Source of the DNA: CAKRZE01 sp045617585
GTDB taxonomy: Bacteria > Bacillota > Clostridia > Oscillospirales > CAG-272
Direction of reading: 5' to 3'
Length of the DNA: 31,571 nt
Assembly (NCBI GenBank): GCA_045617585.1
Contig: JAZLIW010000030.1
Coordinates: forward strand, 1-31,571
A program made the position numbers and the translations under genes. Within the stretch, counting starts at the first letter, position 1. Every line of letters begins with the position of its first letter. This document shows, piece by piece, positions 24,728-31,571 of this stretch. The notes beneath the pieces were generated by a model. That model worked only from the letters and a program-made list of their open reading frames with translations, was not told the origin of the DNA and did not search any database.

Positions 24728-25590
24728 TTCTGGTTGTCCTTGTCGTAGACCTCGTACTCGTCCCAGATCTCCTCGAGGCGGGAGAAGGTCTCCTCCAGCT
24801 CCTTGTTCTTCGCCTTCGCGATGGCGACGATCAGCGCGTTGATGATGCTCATCGGCGCGACAAGCGAGTCAACGAAGGAGAGCATATCCGATTTCGCGGT
24901 CAGAAGGCAGTCGGCGTTCACCGCGATCGGCGAGGTCGCACTGTCGGTCAGCGCGATGACCGAGGCACCCTGCGCCTTGGCAAAGTCCACCGCGTTGATG
25001 ATGCGCTTGGAATAGCGGGGGAAGGACGCCGCGATCACGGCGTCGCCCTCTCCGATGCGCAGCATCTGCTCGAAGATCTCGCTGCCCGAGGTCGTCTGCA
25101 CGAGATGCACCCGGTTGAACATCAGCCGGAAATAGTACCAGAGAAAGTTGGCGAGCGCCGCGGAGGAACGCATCCCGATAATGTAGATATCCTTCGCGCC
25201 GATGATCGTGCGCACCGCCTTGTCAAAGTCCTCGCGGTCGATCTCGTCGAGCGTCGATTTCAGCTTCTCCACGTCCGAGTTGAGCACGCGGCGCAGGATA
25301 TCTCCGTCGCCCAGGCGGTCGTTCGTGATCTCGATCCGCTGGACTGCGGTCAGCTTGCTGCGGATCAGGTCCTGAAGTGAATCCTGCAGTTCGGGATACC
25401 CCTCGAAGCCGAGGATGGTGGCAAAGCGGACCACCGTCGATTCGGAGACGTCGACCGTTTTGCCGAGCTTTGCGGCGGTCATGAACGCCGCCTTATCGTA
25501 GGAACTCAGAATGTAATTGCCGATGGCGCGCTGTCCCTTGGACATGGACGGCATCCGTCGCTGGATCTGATTCAGAAGATCGTTTTTCAT
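24724..25590 (-). CDS. RpiR/MurR-family transcriptional regulator
   Basis: Encodes 288 residues. Residues 1-77 are the RpiR-type helix-turn-helix domain (MSKGQRAIGNYILSSYDKAA, then a recognition region VDVSESTVVRFATILGF), and about 120-260 are a SIS domain that binds phosphosugars (IYIIGMRSSAALANF, DAVIAASFPRYSKR). Such proteins usually respond to a sugar phosphate and control sugar or cell-wall recycling genes. Here it heads an operon of housekeeping genes, and its stop overlaps the ATG of the next gene by four bases. GGAAGGG six bases before the ATG supports the start. Self-regulation through the 145-base leader or the promoter is possible but no clear operator palindrome was found. Confidence 0.9.
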   Translation of the reverse strand: MKNDLLNQIQRRMPSMSKGQRAIGNYILSSYDKAAFMTAAKLGKTVDVSESTVVRFATILGFEGYPELQDSLQDLIRSKLTAVQRIEITNDRLGDGDILRRVLNSDVEKLKSTLDEIDREDFDKAVRTIIGAKDIYIIGMRSSAALANFLWYYFRLMFNRVHLVQTTSGSEIFEQMLRIGEGDAVIAASFPRYSKRIINAVDFAKAQGASVIALTDSATSPIAVNADCLLTAKSDMLSFVDSLVAPMSIINALIVAIAKAKNKELEETFSRLEEIWDEYEVYDKDNQK

Positions 25591-25741
25591 TGCGGTCCCT
25601 TCCTTTATCTATTATGACGTGATTCCGACTTGATGAAACCGGCGTTCTGCCGGGGTCTCTTTCCGTTCGTTTCCGGTACGGTGCCGGGCTCTCTCTGCGC
25701 GTCCGCTTCTCCGCCCCTGCGGAAAACGGCACACAATTTTT

Positions 25742-25770
25742 ATTATAGAGGAAGTTTTTCTTTCTGTCAA
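25742..25770 (-). promoter_or_regulatory. Perfect consensus SigA promoter of the rpiR-cmk-plsC-ispH operon
   Basis: On the minus strand TTGACA (25770-25765), exactly 17 bases, then TATAAT (25747-25742). Both hexamers and the spacing are consensus, predicting strong basal transcription. Confidence 0.9.
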
Positions 25771-25886
25771 GTGGAAAAATGCAGGATTTGATTCTTTTTC
25801 CTGCTTTTTTCTTCTTTTGCCGCTCCGCTTTTCTTCTTTTTCACAGATAGTTTACGACTGACGGGCTTTTTCGGAGAAAAAAAGCC

Positions 25887-25915
25887 TTTACAAACCCGAA
25901 AAGATGCGATATAAT
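25887..25915 (+). promoter_or_regulatory. SigA-type promoter of cysS
   Basis: TTTACA (25887-25892), 17 bases, TATAAT (25910-25915). The leader is about 50 bases. Confidence 0.88.
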
Positions 25916-25973
25916 AAAAGATGTATCAGTATCAAAACCGTCCCGTAAAGCGGGGCGTGACAGGAGAACGCAA

Positions 25974-27389
25974 ATGAAATTCTACAACACCATGACACGC
26001 GAAAAGGAAGAATTCACGCCGCGGGAGGGCAATCTCGTCCGGATCTATTCCTGCGGGCCGACCGTATACAGCTACGCGCATATCGGCAATATGCGCACCT
26101 ATATTTTCATGGATGAGCTCCGCCGTGCGCTGAAGCGGAACGGCTACGAGCTGCGGCACGTCATGAACATCACGGACGTCGGTCACCTGACCTCCGACGG
26201 CGACTCCGGCGAGGACAAAATGTCGAAGGCGGCAAAGGAACAGAAGAAGACGCCGTACGAGATCGCCGCGCACTACACCGAGGTCTTCCTGCGCGATATC
26301 GACTCCCTGAACATCGACCGCCCGGAGCTGATCCCGCACGCGACCGACAACATCCCCGAGATGATCGGGTTCGTCGAGGGTCTGTGGAAGAACGGCTTCG
26401 CCTACGAGACCTCGGACGGTATCTACTACGATATCTCGAAGTTCCCGGAATACGGCAAGCTTTCCCGCCTCAATCTCGACGAGCAGCAGGCAGGCGCCCG
26501 CGTCGAGGTCAACGAGGAGAAGCGCCATCCCGCCGACTTTGCGGTGTGGAAGAAGGCGCCGAAGGAACACATCATGCAGTGGGAATCCCCGTGGGGCATG
26601 GGCTATCCGGGCTGGCACATCGAGTGCTCGGCGATGGGGCTGAAATTCCTCGGGGAATACATCGACATCCATACGGGCGGCGTCGACCACATCCCGGTCC
26701 ATCACGAGAACGAGATCGCGCAGTCCTTCGGGTACCTCGGTCACGAGACGGTCCGCTTCTGGATGCACGGCGAATTCATGAACGTCAACGGCGGCAAAAT
26801 GTCCAAGAGCCTGAAGAACTGCTATACGCTGGCGGAGCTGAAGGAAAAGGGCTATTCCCCGCTCGACTTCCGTTATCTCTGCCTCAACGCGCACTATCAT
26901 CAGAAGCTGAATTTCACCTTCGAGGGTCTGACCAGCGCGAAAAAGTCGCTTGCCAACCTCCGCGCCGCGGTCATGAAGCACAAGGGCGGCACCGGCGAGG
27001 TGAACGAGAGGATGCTCGCCTCCTTCAAGGCACGCTTCGACGACGCGATCAACGACGACCTCAACGTCCCGAAGGCGCTCGGCGTCCTCTGGGAGCTCGC
27101 AAAGTTCAAAACGCCCTCCGACGAGATCTACCGCCTGATCCTCGACTTCGATACCGTGACCGCGCTCGATCTGGACAAGGAGCCGGTCACCGAAGAAGCG
27201 CCCGTTTCCGCCGAAGCGCAGGAAGCCGATCCCGAGATCATGGCACAGATTGCCCTCCGCGCGCAGGCAAAGAAGGAAAAGAACTACGCGGAGGCGGACC
27301 GCATCCGCAAGGAGCTCGCCGACCGCGGGATCCTTCTGATCGACACGCCGCAGGGTACCACCTACAAACGTGCGGCAGAAAACGAATGA
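25974..27389 (+). CDS. cysS: Cysteine--tRNA ligase
   Basis: Encodes 471 residues of a class I aminoacyl-tRNA synthetase that charges tRNA-Cys in the cytoplasm. The HIGH-type motif is HIGN (36-39), the KMSKS loop is KMSKS (275-279), and zinc ligands include Cys27 in YSCGPTVY, Cys218 in HIECSAMG and the His/Glu residues of VHHENE (242-247). The C-terminal helical anticodon-binding part includes RAQAKKEKNYAEADRIRKEL, typical of CysRS. The length is normal for the family. CAGGAG seven bases upstream supports the ATG. Its TGA overlaps the ATG of the following lipoprotein (ATGA), so the two genes are translationally coupled. Confidence 0.97.
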   Translation: MKFYNTMTREKEEFTPREGNLVRIYSCGPTVYSYAHIGNMRTYIFMDELRRALKRNGYELRHVMNITDVGHLTSDGDSGEDKMSKAAKEQKKTPYEIAAHYTEVFLRDIDSLNIDRPELIPHATDNIPEMIGFVEGLWKNGFAYETSDGIYYDISKFPEYGKLSRLNLDEQQAGARVEVNEEKRHPADFAVWKKAPKEHIMQWESPWGMGYPGWHIECSAMGLKFLGEYIDIHTGGVDHIPVHHENEIAQSFGYLGHETVRFWMHGEFMNVNGGKMSKSLKNCYTLAELKEKGYSPLDFRYLCLNAHYHQKLNFTFEGLTSAKKSLANLRAAVMKHKGGTGEVNERMLASFKARFDDAINDDLNVPKALGVLWELAKFKTPSDEIYRLILDFDTVTALDLDKEPVTEEAPVSAEAQEADPEIMAQIALRAQAKKEKNYAEADRIRKELADRGILLIDTPQGTTYKRAAENE

Positions 27390-28861
27390 AAAAGATTTTT
27401 GATCTGAAGCCGGCGGCGCTTCTTTCCGCCGCCCTGCTCCTCTCCCTGCTCCTCACCTCCTGCGGGATCGTCATCATCCACGGTCCGGACGAGGTGATCT
27501 CCCTGACCGAGGCGGAAACGCTCCCGCCGGAGCCGGGACCGGAAACGGAGCCCGGCACGCTCCCGCCGGAGACCGTTCCCCTTCCGCCCGCCGCCGAAAC
27601 GGCAGACTGGGAAAAGGAGGACGCGGACACCCTCGCGGCGCTCTACGACTGCGACATGGAGGGCTGCCTCTTCCGCATCGTCACCTCGACCCCGGACTTC
27701 CTCTTCCCCTCCTTCGGCGAGGAGGAGGCGAACGCCCCGGTCGACGTTGCGAAATACCGCCGCAACAAAGCGGTCACGAACAAGTACAACGTCAGCCTCA
27801 TCGTCTATACGATGGAGGAGGCGACCCTGCCCGAGGAGCTGCGCAACGCCTGTTACAGCGAGGACTATATCGGCGACCTCATCGAGTTCGATAAGGACGA
27901 CGGCATCGGGCTGTTCGCGTGGGACAAGGTCGTCGTCAACCTGCAGTCCCTCCCCTATACCGACTATACCGCGCCCTATTTCGATCAGCGCTGCGTCAGC
28001 CAGTGCTCGGCGGGGAATTACACCTTCGCCGTCGCCGGAGAGGCCAACCGCGATATCGAAAACACCTACTGCGTCTTTTACAATAAGTCCCTGACGGGCG
28101 ACGCGGATCCCGCGTCTCTCGTCCGCACCGGTGACTGGACGTGGGACGCCATGCTCGCGGCGGCGGGAGAGAACGGGGTCTTATACTCGGACACCCTGCC
28201 GGAGGACCGGTTCCTCGCGCTCGCCTGCTCCGGCTCCAATCTGCTGAACACCGGCTACGGCGCGCACCCGATCGCCTACGAGGACCGTTCCCCGGTCGAG
28301 GCAGCGGTCGTCATGACGCGCACGCTCGGTGAGATCCGCCCCGAAAACGGAGAAGCGGATCCCCTGACGGCGTTCCGCAGCGGAGAAGCCGCGTTCTTCA
28401 TCGGGGAAGCGAGATACCTCTTCGAGATGAACCGCCCCGGTCTTTCGTGGGGGATCCTGCCTCTGCCCAAGCTGCTTGCCGAACAGGAAAGCTACCCTTC
28501 CCTGCAGGTCCGGCAGACGCTCTTCACCGCCATCCGCACGATGGCGAGCCAGGAATATACCGGTCTCATCCTGCAGGCGCTCAACGCCGCCTCCCCAAAC
28601 GTGATGCGGGAAGCCTTCATCACGGCAGCGCTCCGCGACGCGCTCCAGTCGTCCGACGATGTCTGGATGTTAAGGCGGCTCGGCGGGAGTATGTTCTGCG
28701 ACTTCGGCTATATGATCAGCTCGGATAACTACACCTCGGTCAACCTCGCGTCCCGCACCGCCTACGAGAACGCCATCCTGTACGGCGAGACCTTCTCCTA
28801 TTACTACGAGGCGTCGGCGCCCAACCTGATCCGCTGGAACCCCTCGAACTTCCCGATGTGA
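27386..28861 (+). CDS. Extracellular solute-binding-type lipoprotein
   Basis: Encodes 491 residues. A signal peptide with the lipobox L-T-S-C (Cys26) is followed by a Glu/Thr/Pro stalk to about residue 75. The rest resembles family 1 solute-binding proteins of ABC sugar importers: NKAVTNKYNVSL early in the fold, YCVFYNKSL after the hinge, TGDWTWDAMLAAA, a FRSGEAAFFIGEARYLFEM segment and SWGILPLPKL. No permease or ATPase gene lies nearby, so it either serves an unlinked importer or has another binding role. It has no ribosome binding site of its own; the ATG overlaps the cysS stop. The rpsO promoter follows within 40 bases of its stop. Confidence 0.8.
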   Translation: MKKIFDLKPAALLSAALLLSLLLTSCGIVIIHGPDEVISLTEAETLPPEPGPETEPGTLPPETVPLPPAAETADWEKEDADTLAALYDCDMEGCLFRIVTSTPDFLFPSFGEEEANAPVDVAKYRRNKAVTNKYNVSLIVYTMEEATLPEELRNACYSEDYIGDLIEFDKDDGIGLFAWDKVVVNLQSLPYTDYTAPYFDQRCVSQCSAGNYTFAVAGEANRDIENTYCVFYNKSLTGDADPASLVRTGDWTWDAMLAAAGENGVLYSDTLPEDRFLALACSGSNLLNTGYGAHPIAYEDRSPVEAAVVMTRTLGEIRPENGEADPLTAFRSGEAAFFIGEARYLFEMNRPGLSWGILPLPKLLAEQESYPSLQVRQTLFTAIRTMASQEYTGLILQALNAASPNVMREAFITAALRDALQSSDDVWMLRRLGGSMFCDFGYMISSDNYTSVNLASRTAYENAILYGETFSYYYEASAPNLIRWNPSNFPM

Positions 28862-28899
28862 CCGGAATTATGAATTTTTCGTAAATATTGAAAATTCTC

Positions 28900-28928
28900 T
28901 TTACAAAACCCTCCCGTCATGTTATAAT
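28900..28928 (+). promoter_or_regulatory. SigA-type promoter of rpsO-pnp
   Basis: TTTACA (28900-28905), a 17-base spacer and TATAAT (28923-28928), directly after the lipoprotein gene. Confidence 0.88.
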
Positions 28929-28934
28929 TCAGTT

Positions 28935-29036
28935 GTTATGCCGCCGGACCCGGTCTGCGGAACATCGGCAGTGCCGGTTTCACCAAACCGCTCGCTGAGA
29001 CGGATGGCAAATAATATTATTATGAGGTGAAAAACC
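28935..29036 (+). promoter_or_regulatory. rpsO leader, candidate S15 autoregulatory RNA
   Basis: The roughly 100-base leader can form CGGTTT-CACC-AAACCG (28975-28990) and has GC-rich flanks that could build a junction. S15 represses its own synthesis through leader structures in several bacteria. I could not match a specific known leader class, so this is a candidate only. Confidence 0.4.
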
Positions 29037-29303
29037 ATGTTACTGAAAGAAGAAAAGCTCCAGATCATCACCGAGAACGCCATTCACGAGGGCGACACGG
29101 GTTCTCCCGAGGTCCAGATCGCGATCCTGACCAACCGCATCAACGCGCTGAACGAGCACCTCAAGCTCAACCACAACGATCACCACAGCCGCCGCGGTCT
29201 GCTCAAGATGGTCGGTCACAGAAGAAACCTGCTGAACTACCTCGCGAAGAAGGATATCAACAGATACCGCGCGATCATCGAGAAGCTCAACATCAGAAAG
29301 TAA
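29037..29303 (+). CDS. rpsO: 30S ribosomal protein S15
   Basis: Encodes 88 residues, the usual S15 length. The signature GDTGSPEVQIAILTNRI (19-35), the LKLNHNDHHSRRGLLKMVGHRR core and the C-terminal LNYLAKKDINRYRAIIEKL are all present. S15 binds 16S rRNA early in assembly of the small subunit platform. GAGGTG seven bases before the ATG is a strong ribosome binding site. It is followed by pnp, an arrangement conserved across many bacteria, with a long hairpin between them. Confidence 0.98.
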   Translation: MLLKEEKLQIITENAIHEGDTGSPEVQIAILTNRINALNEHLKLNHNDHHSRRGLLKMVGHRRNLLNYLAKKDINRYRAIIEKLNIRK

Positions 29304-29313
29304 TCCATTCGGT

Positions 29314-29353
29314 ATGAGGAATCGGGAGTCCCGGAGGGCTCCCTATTCCTCAT
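29314..29353 (+). other. Long hairpin between rpsO and pnp
   Basis: ATGAGGAAT (29314-29322) pairs with ATTCCTCAT (29345-29353) and, after one mismatch, GGGAG (29324-29328) pairs with CTCCC (29339-29343). The stem is about 15 bp with no T-run after it, so it is not an intrinsic terminator. Its position fits an RNA processing site as known upstream of pnp in E. coli. Confidence 0.7.
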
Positions 29354-29403
29354 TCCTGCGTTTACGCAAAAGAAGTCAAGAAGAAGGAAGAAGGAAAAGA
29401 AAA

Positions 29404-31566
29404 ATGTTCGAAAACTACAAGGTATTCCGCTATGAGTTCGCCGGCAGACCCCTCGTGGTCGAAACCGGAAAGGTCGCAGGTCTTGCCAACGGCTCCTGCC
29501 TCATCCGCTACGGCGAGACCGCGATCCTCGCGACCGCGACTGCGTCCGCAAAGCCGCGTGACGGCATCGATTTCCTGCCGCTGTCCGTCGATTTCGAAGA
29601 GAGACAGTACGCGGTCGGCCGCATCCCCGGCGGCTATTTCAAGAGAGAGGGCAAGCCCTCCGAGAAGGCGATCCTCACCTCCCGTGTCATCGACCGCCCG
29701 ATCCGTCCCCTGTTCCCGAAGGATCTGCGCAACGACGTCGTCCTGAACCTGACCGTCATGTCCGTCGATCCCGACTGCTCTCCCGAGATCATCGGTATGA
29801 TCGGTGCCTCCATCGCCCTTTCCGTTTCGGATATCCCGTGGAACGGCCCGATCGGCGGCGTCTTCGTCGGCATGGTCGACGGTAAGTACGTCATCAACCC
29901 GAACGCGGCAGAAAGAGAAAAGTCCGTCCTCGAGCTGACGGTCGCTGCCTCCGAGAAGAAGGTCGTCATGATCGAAGCCGGCGCGAAGGAAGTCTCCGAC
30001 GACGAGATGTTCGACGCCATCATGCTCGCGCACGAGGAGATCAAGAAGCTGCTCGTCTTCATCAACGGCATCATCGCCGAGATCGGCAAGCCCAAGTTCG
30101 ATTACCCGAAGTGCGAGCTTGACCACGATATGTTCGATAAGGTCTTCGCCTTCTGCGAAAAGGACCTGATGTTCGCGCTCGACACGCCCGACAAGAACGT
30201 CCGTGACGACAGAATGATCCCGATCCGCGACGCGATCGTCGAGAAGTTCTCCGAGGAATATCCCGAGATCGAGGCGCAGATGGAAGAGCTGATCTACAAG
30301 CTCCAGAAGAAGATCGTCCGCCGCTGGCTGATCGAGGAAAAGAAGCGCGTCGACGGCAGACGCATGGACGAGATCCGTCCGCTCGCCGCCGAGGTCGACC
30401 TGCTGCCCCGCACCCACGGCTCCGGTCTGTTCACCCGCGGTCAGACGCAGGTCATGACGATCTGCACGCTCGGCCCGATCACCGACGCACAGTCGCTCGA
30501 GGGTCTTGACGAAGAGACCACCAAGCGCTATATGCATCACTACAATATGCCCGGTTACTCCACCGGTGAAGCGAAGGCCGTCCGTTCTCCCGGCAGACGT
30601 GAGATCGGTCACGGTGCGCTCGCAGAGCGTTCCCTCGTTCCGGTCCTTCCCTCCGTCGAGGAGTTCCCCTACGCGATCCGCTGCGTCTCCGAGGTCGTTT
30701 CCTCCAACGGTTCCACCTCGCAGGGCTCCGTCTGCGGCTCCACCCTCGCGCTGATGGCGGCAGGTGTGCCGATCAAGGCGCCGGTTGCCGGTATCTCCTG
30801 TGGTCTGATCACCGAGGACGACGGCACCTGGACCACCATGATCGATAACCAGGGTCTGGAAGACTTCTACGGCGATATGGACTTCAAGGTCGCGGGTACC
30901 CACAAGGGCATCACCTCCATCCAGATGGACCTCAAGATCGACGGTCTGACCCCCGAGATCATCCGTGCAGCGCTCGAGACCACTCACCGCGGCAGAGACT
31001 ATATCATCGACGAGGTCCTGCTCAAGGCGATCCCCGCGCCGCGTGACGAGGTCTCCAAGTACGCGCCCAAGATGATCTCCATGAAGATCGACCCCGAGAA
31101 GATCGGTGACGTCATCGGCAAGCAGGGCAAGGTCATCCAGAAGATCCAGGCGGATACCGGCACCGAGATCAGCATCGAGGACGACGGTTCCGTCTTCATC
31201 GCCGCGGTCAACCGTGACGGCGGTCTCGCCGCAGAGGCGATGATCAAGGCGATCGTCTTCGAGCCCGAGATCGGCGCGGTCTATACCGGTCCGGTCACCC
31301 GCATCATCCCGATCGGTGCCTTCGTCGAGTTCGCGCCCGGCAAGGAAGGCATGGTCCACATCTCCAAGCTTGATTTCAAGCGCGTTGAGAAGGTCGAGGA
31401 CGTCTGCGCGGTCGGCGATATGATGACCGTCAAGTACCTCGGCACCGACGAAAAGGGCAGAATGAACCTCTCCCGCAAGGATGCGCTTCCCCGTCCCGAG
31501 GGCGCTCCCGAGGGCGACACCATCGTCCGTCCCCGCCGTCCGTTCAACAAGGATAAGAACATCTGA
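29404..31566 (+). CDS. pnp: Polyribonucleotide nucleotidyltransferase (PNPase)
   Basis: Encodes 720 residues from the ATG at 29404, preceded by AAGGA at seven bases; the frame is open further upstream but those codons fall in the hairpin. Two RNase PH domains are present (first with LSVDFEERQYAVGRIPGGYFKREG, second with LPRTHGSGLFTRGQTQ and GSTSQGSVCGS), then a KH domain (KIGDVIGKQGKVIQKI) and an S1 domain (VYTGPVTRIIPIGAFVEFAPGKEGMVHIS). It degrades RNA from the 3' end using phosphate, releasing nucleoside diphosphates. The length and domain order are normal and the gene is complete, ending five bases before the window edge. Confidence 0.98.
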   Translation: MFENYKVFRYEFAGRPLVVETGKVAGLANGSCLIRYGETAILATATASAKPRDGIDFLPLSVDFEERQYAVGRIPGGYFKREGKPSEKAILTSRVIDRPIRPLFPKDLRNDVVLNLTVMSVDPDCSPEIIGMIGASIALSVSDIPWNGPIGGVFVGMVDGKYVINPNAAEREKSVLELTVAASEKKVVMIEAGAKEVSDDEMFDAIMLAHEEIKKLLVFINGIIAEIGKPKFDYPKCELDHDMFDKVFAFCEKDLMFALDTPDKNVRDDRMIPIRDAIVEKFSEEYPEIEAQMEELIYKLQKKIVRRWLIEEKKRVDGRRMDEIRPLAAEVDLLPRTHGSGLFTRGQTQVMTICTLGPITDAQSLEGLDEETTKRYMHHYNMPGYSTGEAKAVRSPGRREIGHGALAERSLVPVLPSVEEFPYAIRCVSEVVSSNGSTSQGSVCGSTLALMAAGVPIKAPVAGISCGLITEDDGTWTTMIDNQGLEDFYGDMDFKVAGTHKGITSIQMDLKIDGLTPEIIRAALETTHRGRDYIIDEVLLKAIPAPRDEVSKYAPKMISMKIDPEKIGDVIGKQGKVIQKIQADTGTEISIEDDGSVFIAAVNRDGGLAAEAMIKAIVFEPEIGAVYTGPVTRIIPIGAFVEFAPGKEGMVHISKLDFKRVEKVEDVCAVGDMMTVKYLGTDEKGRMNLSRKDALPRPEGAPEGDTIVRPRRPFNKDKNI

Positions 31567-31571
31567 TTCAA

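Larger units (their letters stand above)
25591..25973. other. 383-base divergent regulatory region
   Basis: No gene is seen. It holds a minus-strand promoter for the rpiR operon (25742-25770) with a 145-base leader, and a plus-strand promoter for cysS (25887-25915). The leader contains a CCGGC/GCCGG hairpin without a T-run. A pyrimidine-rich stretch (about 25785-25850) separates the two promoters. No T-box fits, because the cysS leader is only about 50 bases. Confidence 0.75.

Noticed and set aside
25781..25810. Plus-strand GCAGGA/TCCTGC stem followed by six T
   Set aside because: It looks like a terminator but no plus-strand gene lies upstream, the stem is only six pairs, and it lies in a pyrimidine-rich stretch where this can occur by chance.
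25916..25973. Possible T-box leader for cysS
   Set aside because: The leader is about 50 bases, far too short for a T-box, and no T-box core sequence is present.

Overview
This window is a GC-rich segment of an uncultured Clostridia-type Firmicute, probably a gut commensal. Four things point there: an IspH protein fused to four S1 domains, the gene order flavoprotein-Cmk, plsC, ispH-S1, strong purine-rich ribosome binding sites, and SigA-type promoters (TTGACA/TTTACA, 17 bp, TATAAT). I cannot name a genus from the sequence alone. No phage genes, insertion sequences, CRISPR arrays or rRNA genes are visible.

Positions 1-9166 (all minus strand) hold surface and carbohydrate-related genes, most as separate units with their own terminators: a small lipoprotein, a 12-helix MFS transporter, a lipoprotein with a glycoside-hydrolase-like barrel, a cytoplasmic fusion of an FGE-like fold to a GH42-like enzyme, and a cell-surface protein with three tandem copies of a beta-sandwich module and a C-terminal membrane anchor. 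Positions 9252-15050 form a tight five-gene minus-strand operon: a HAMP/PP2C phosphatase of the RsbU/SpoIIE type, a RadC-like JAMM protein, an endonuclease/exonuclease/phosphatase-fold hydrolase, a beta-propeller protein resembling glycosidases, and an aldo/keto reductase with two ferredoxin-type clusters.

Positions 15051-17803 look like accessory DNA. They contain a lone plus-strand lipoprotein made almost entirely of a Thr/Glu/Pro stalk, two small proteins of unknown function, a winged-helix-like short reading frame whose start codon appears mutated, an AT-rich stretch, a palindromic array built from GTGAAAT/ATTTCAC units, and a tRNA-Gly(CCC) gene followed by a perfect terminator.

Positions 17803-25770 carry a beta-helix lipoprotein and then a four-gene operon with 4-bp overlaps at every junction: an RpiR-type regulator, a flavoprotein joined in frame to cytidylate kinase, PlsC, and IspH-S1. 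A perfect consensus promoter drives it. Positions 25887-31566 (plus strand) hold cysS overlapping a solute-binding-type lipoprotein, then rpsO and pnp with a long hairpin between them. The last part of the window is therefore core translation, RNA-decay, lipid and isoprenoid functions; the first half is mostly surface and sugar functions. No clearly new multi-gene defence or mobile system is evident. The best leads are the start-less winged-helix frame, the GTGAAAT array, the FGE-like/GH42 fusion and the flavoprotein-Cmk fusion with its internal start.
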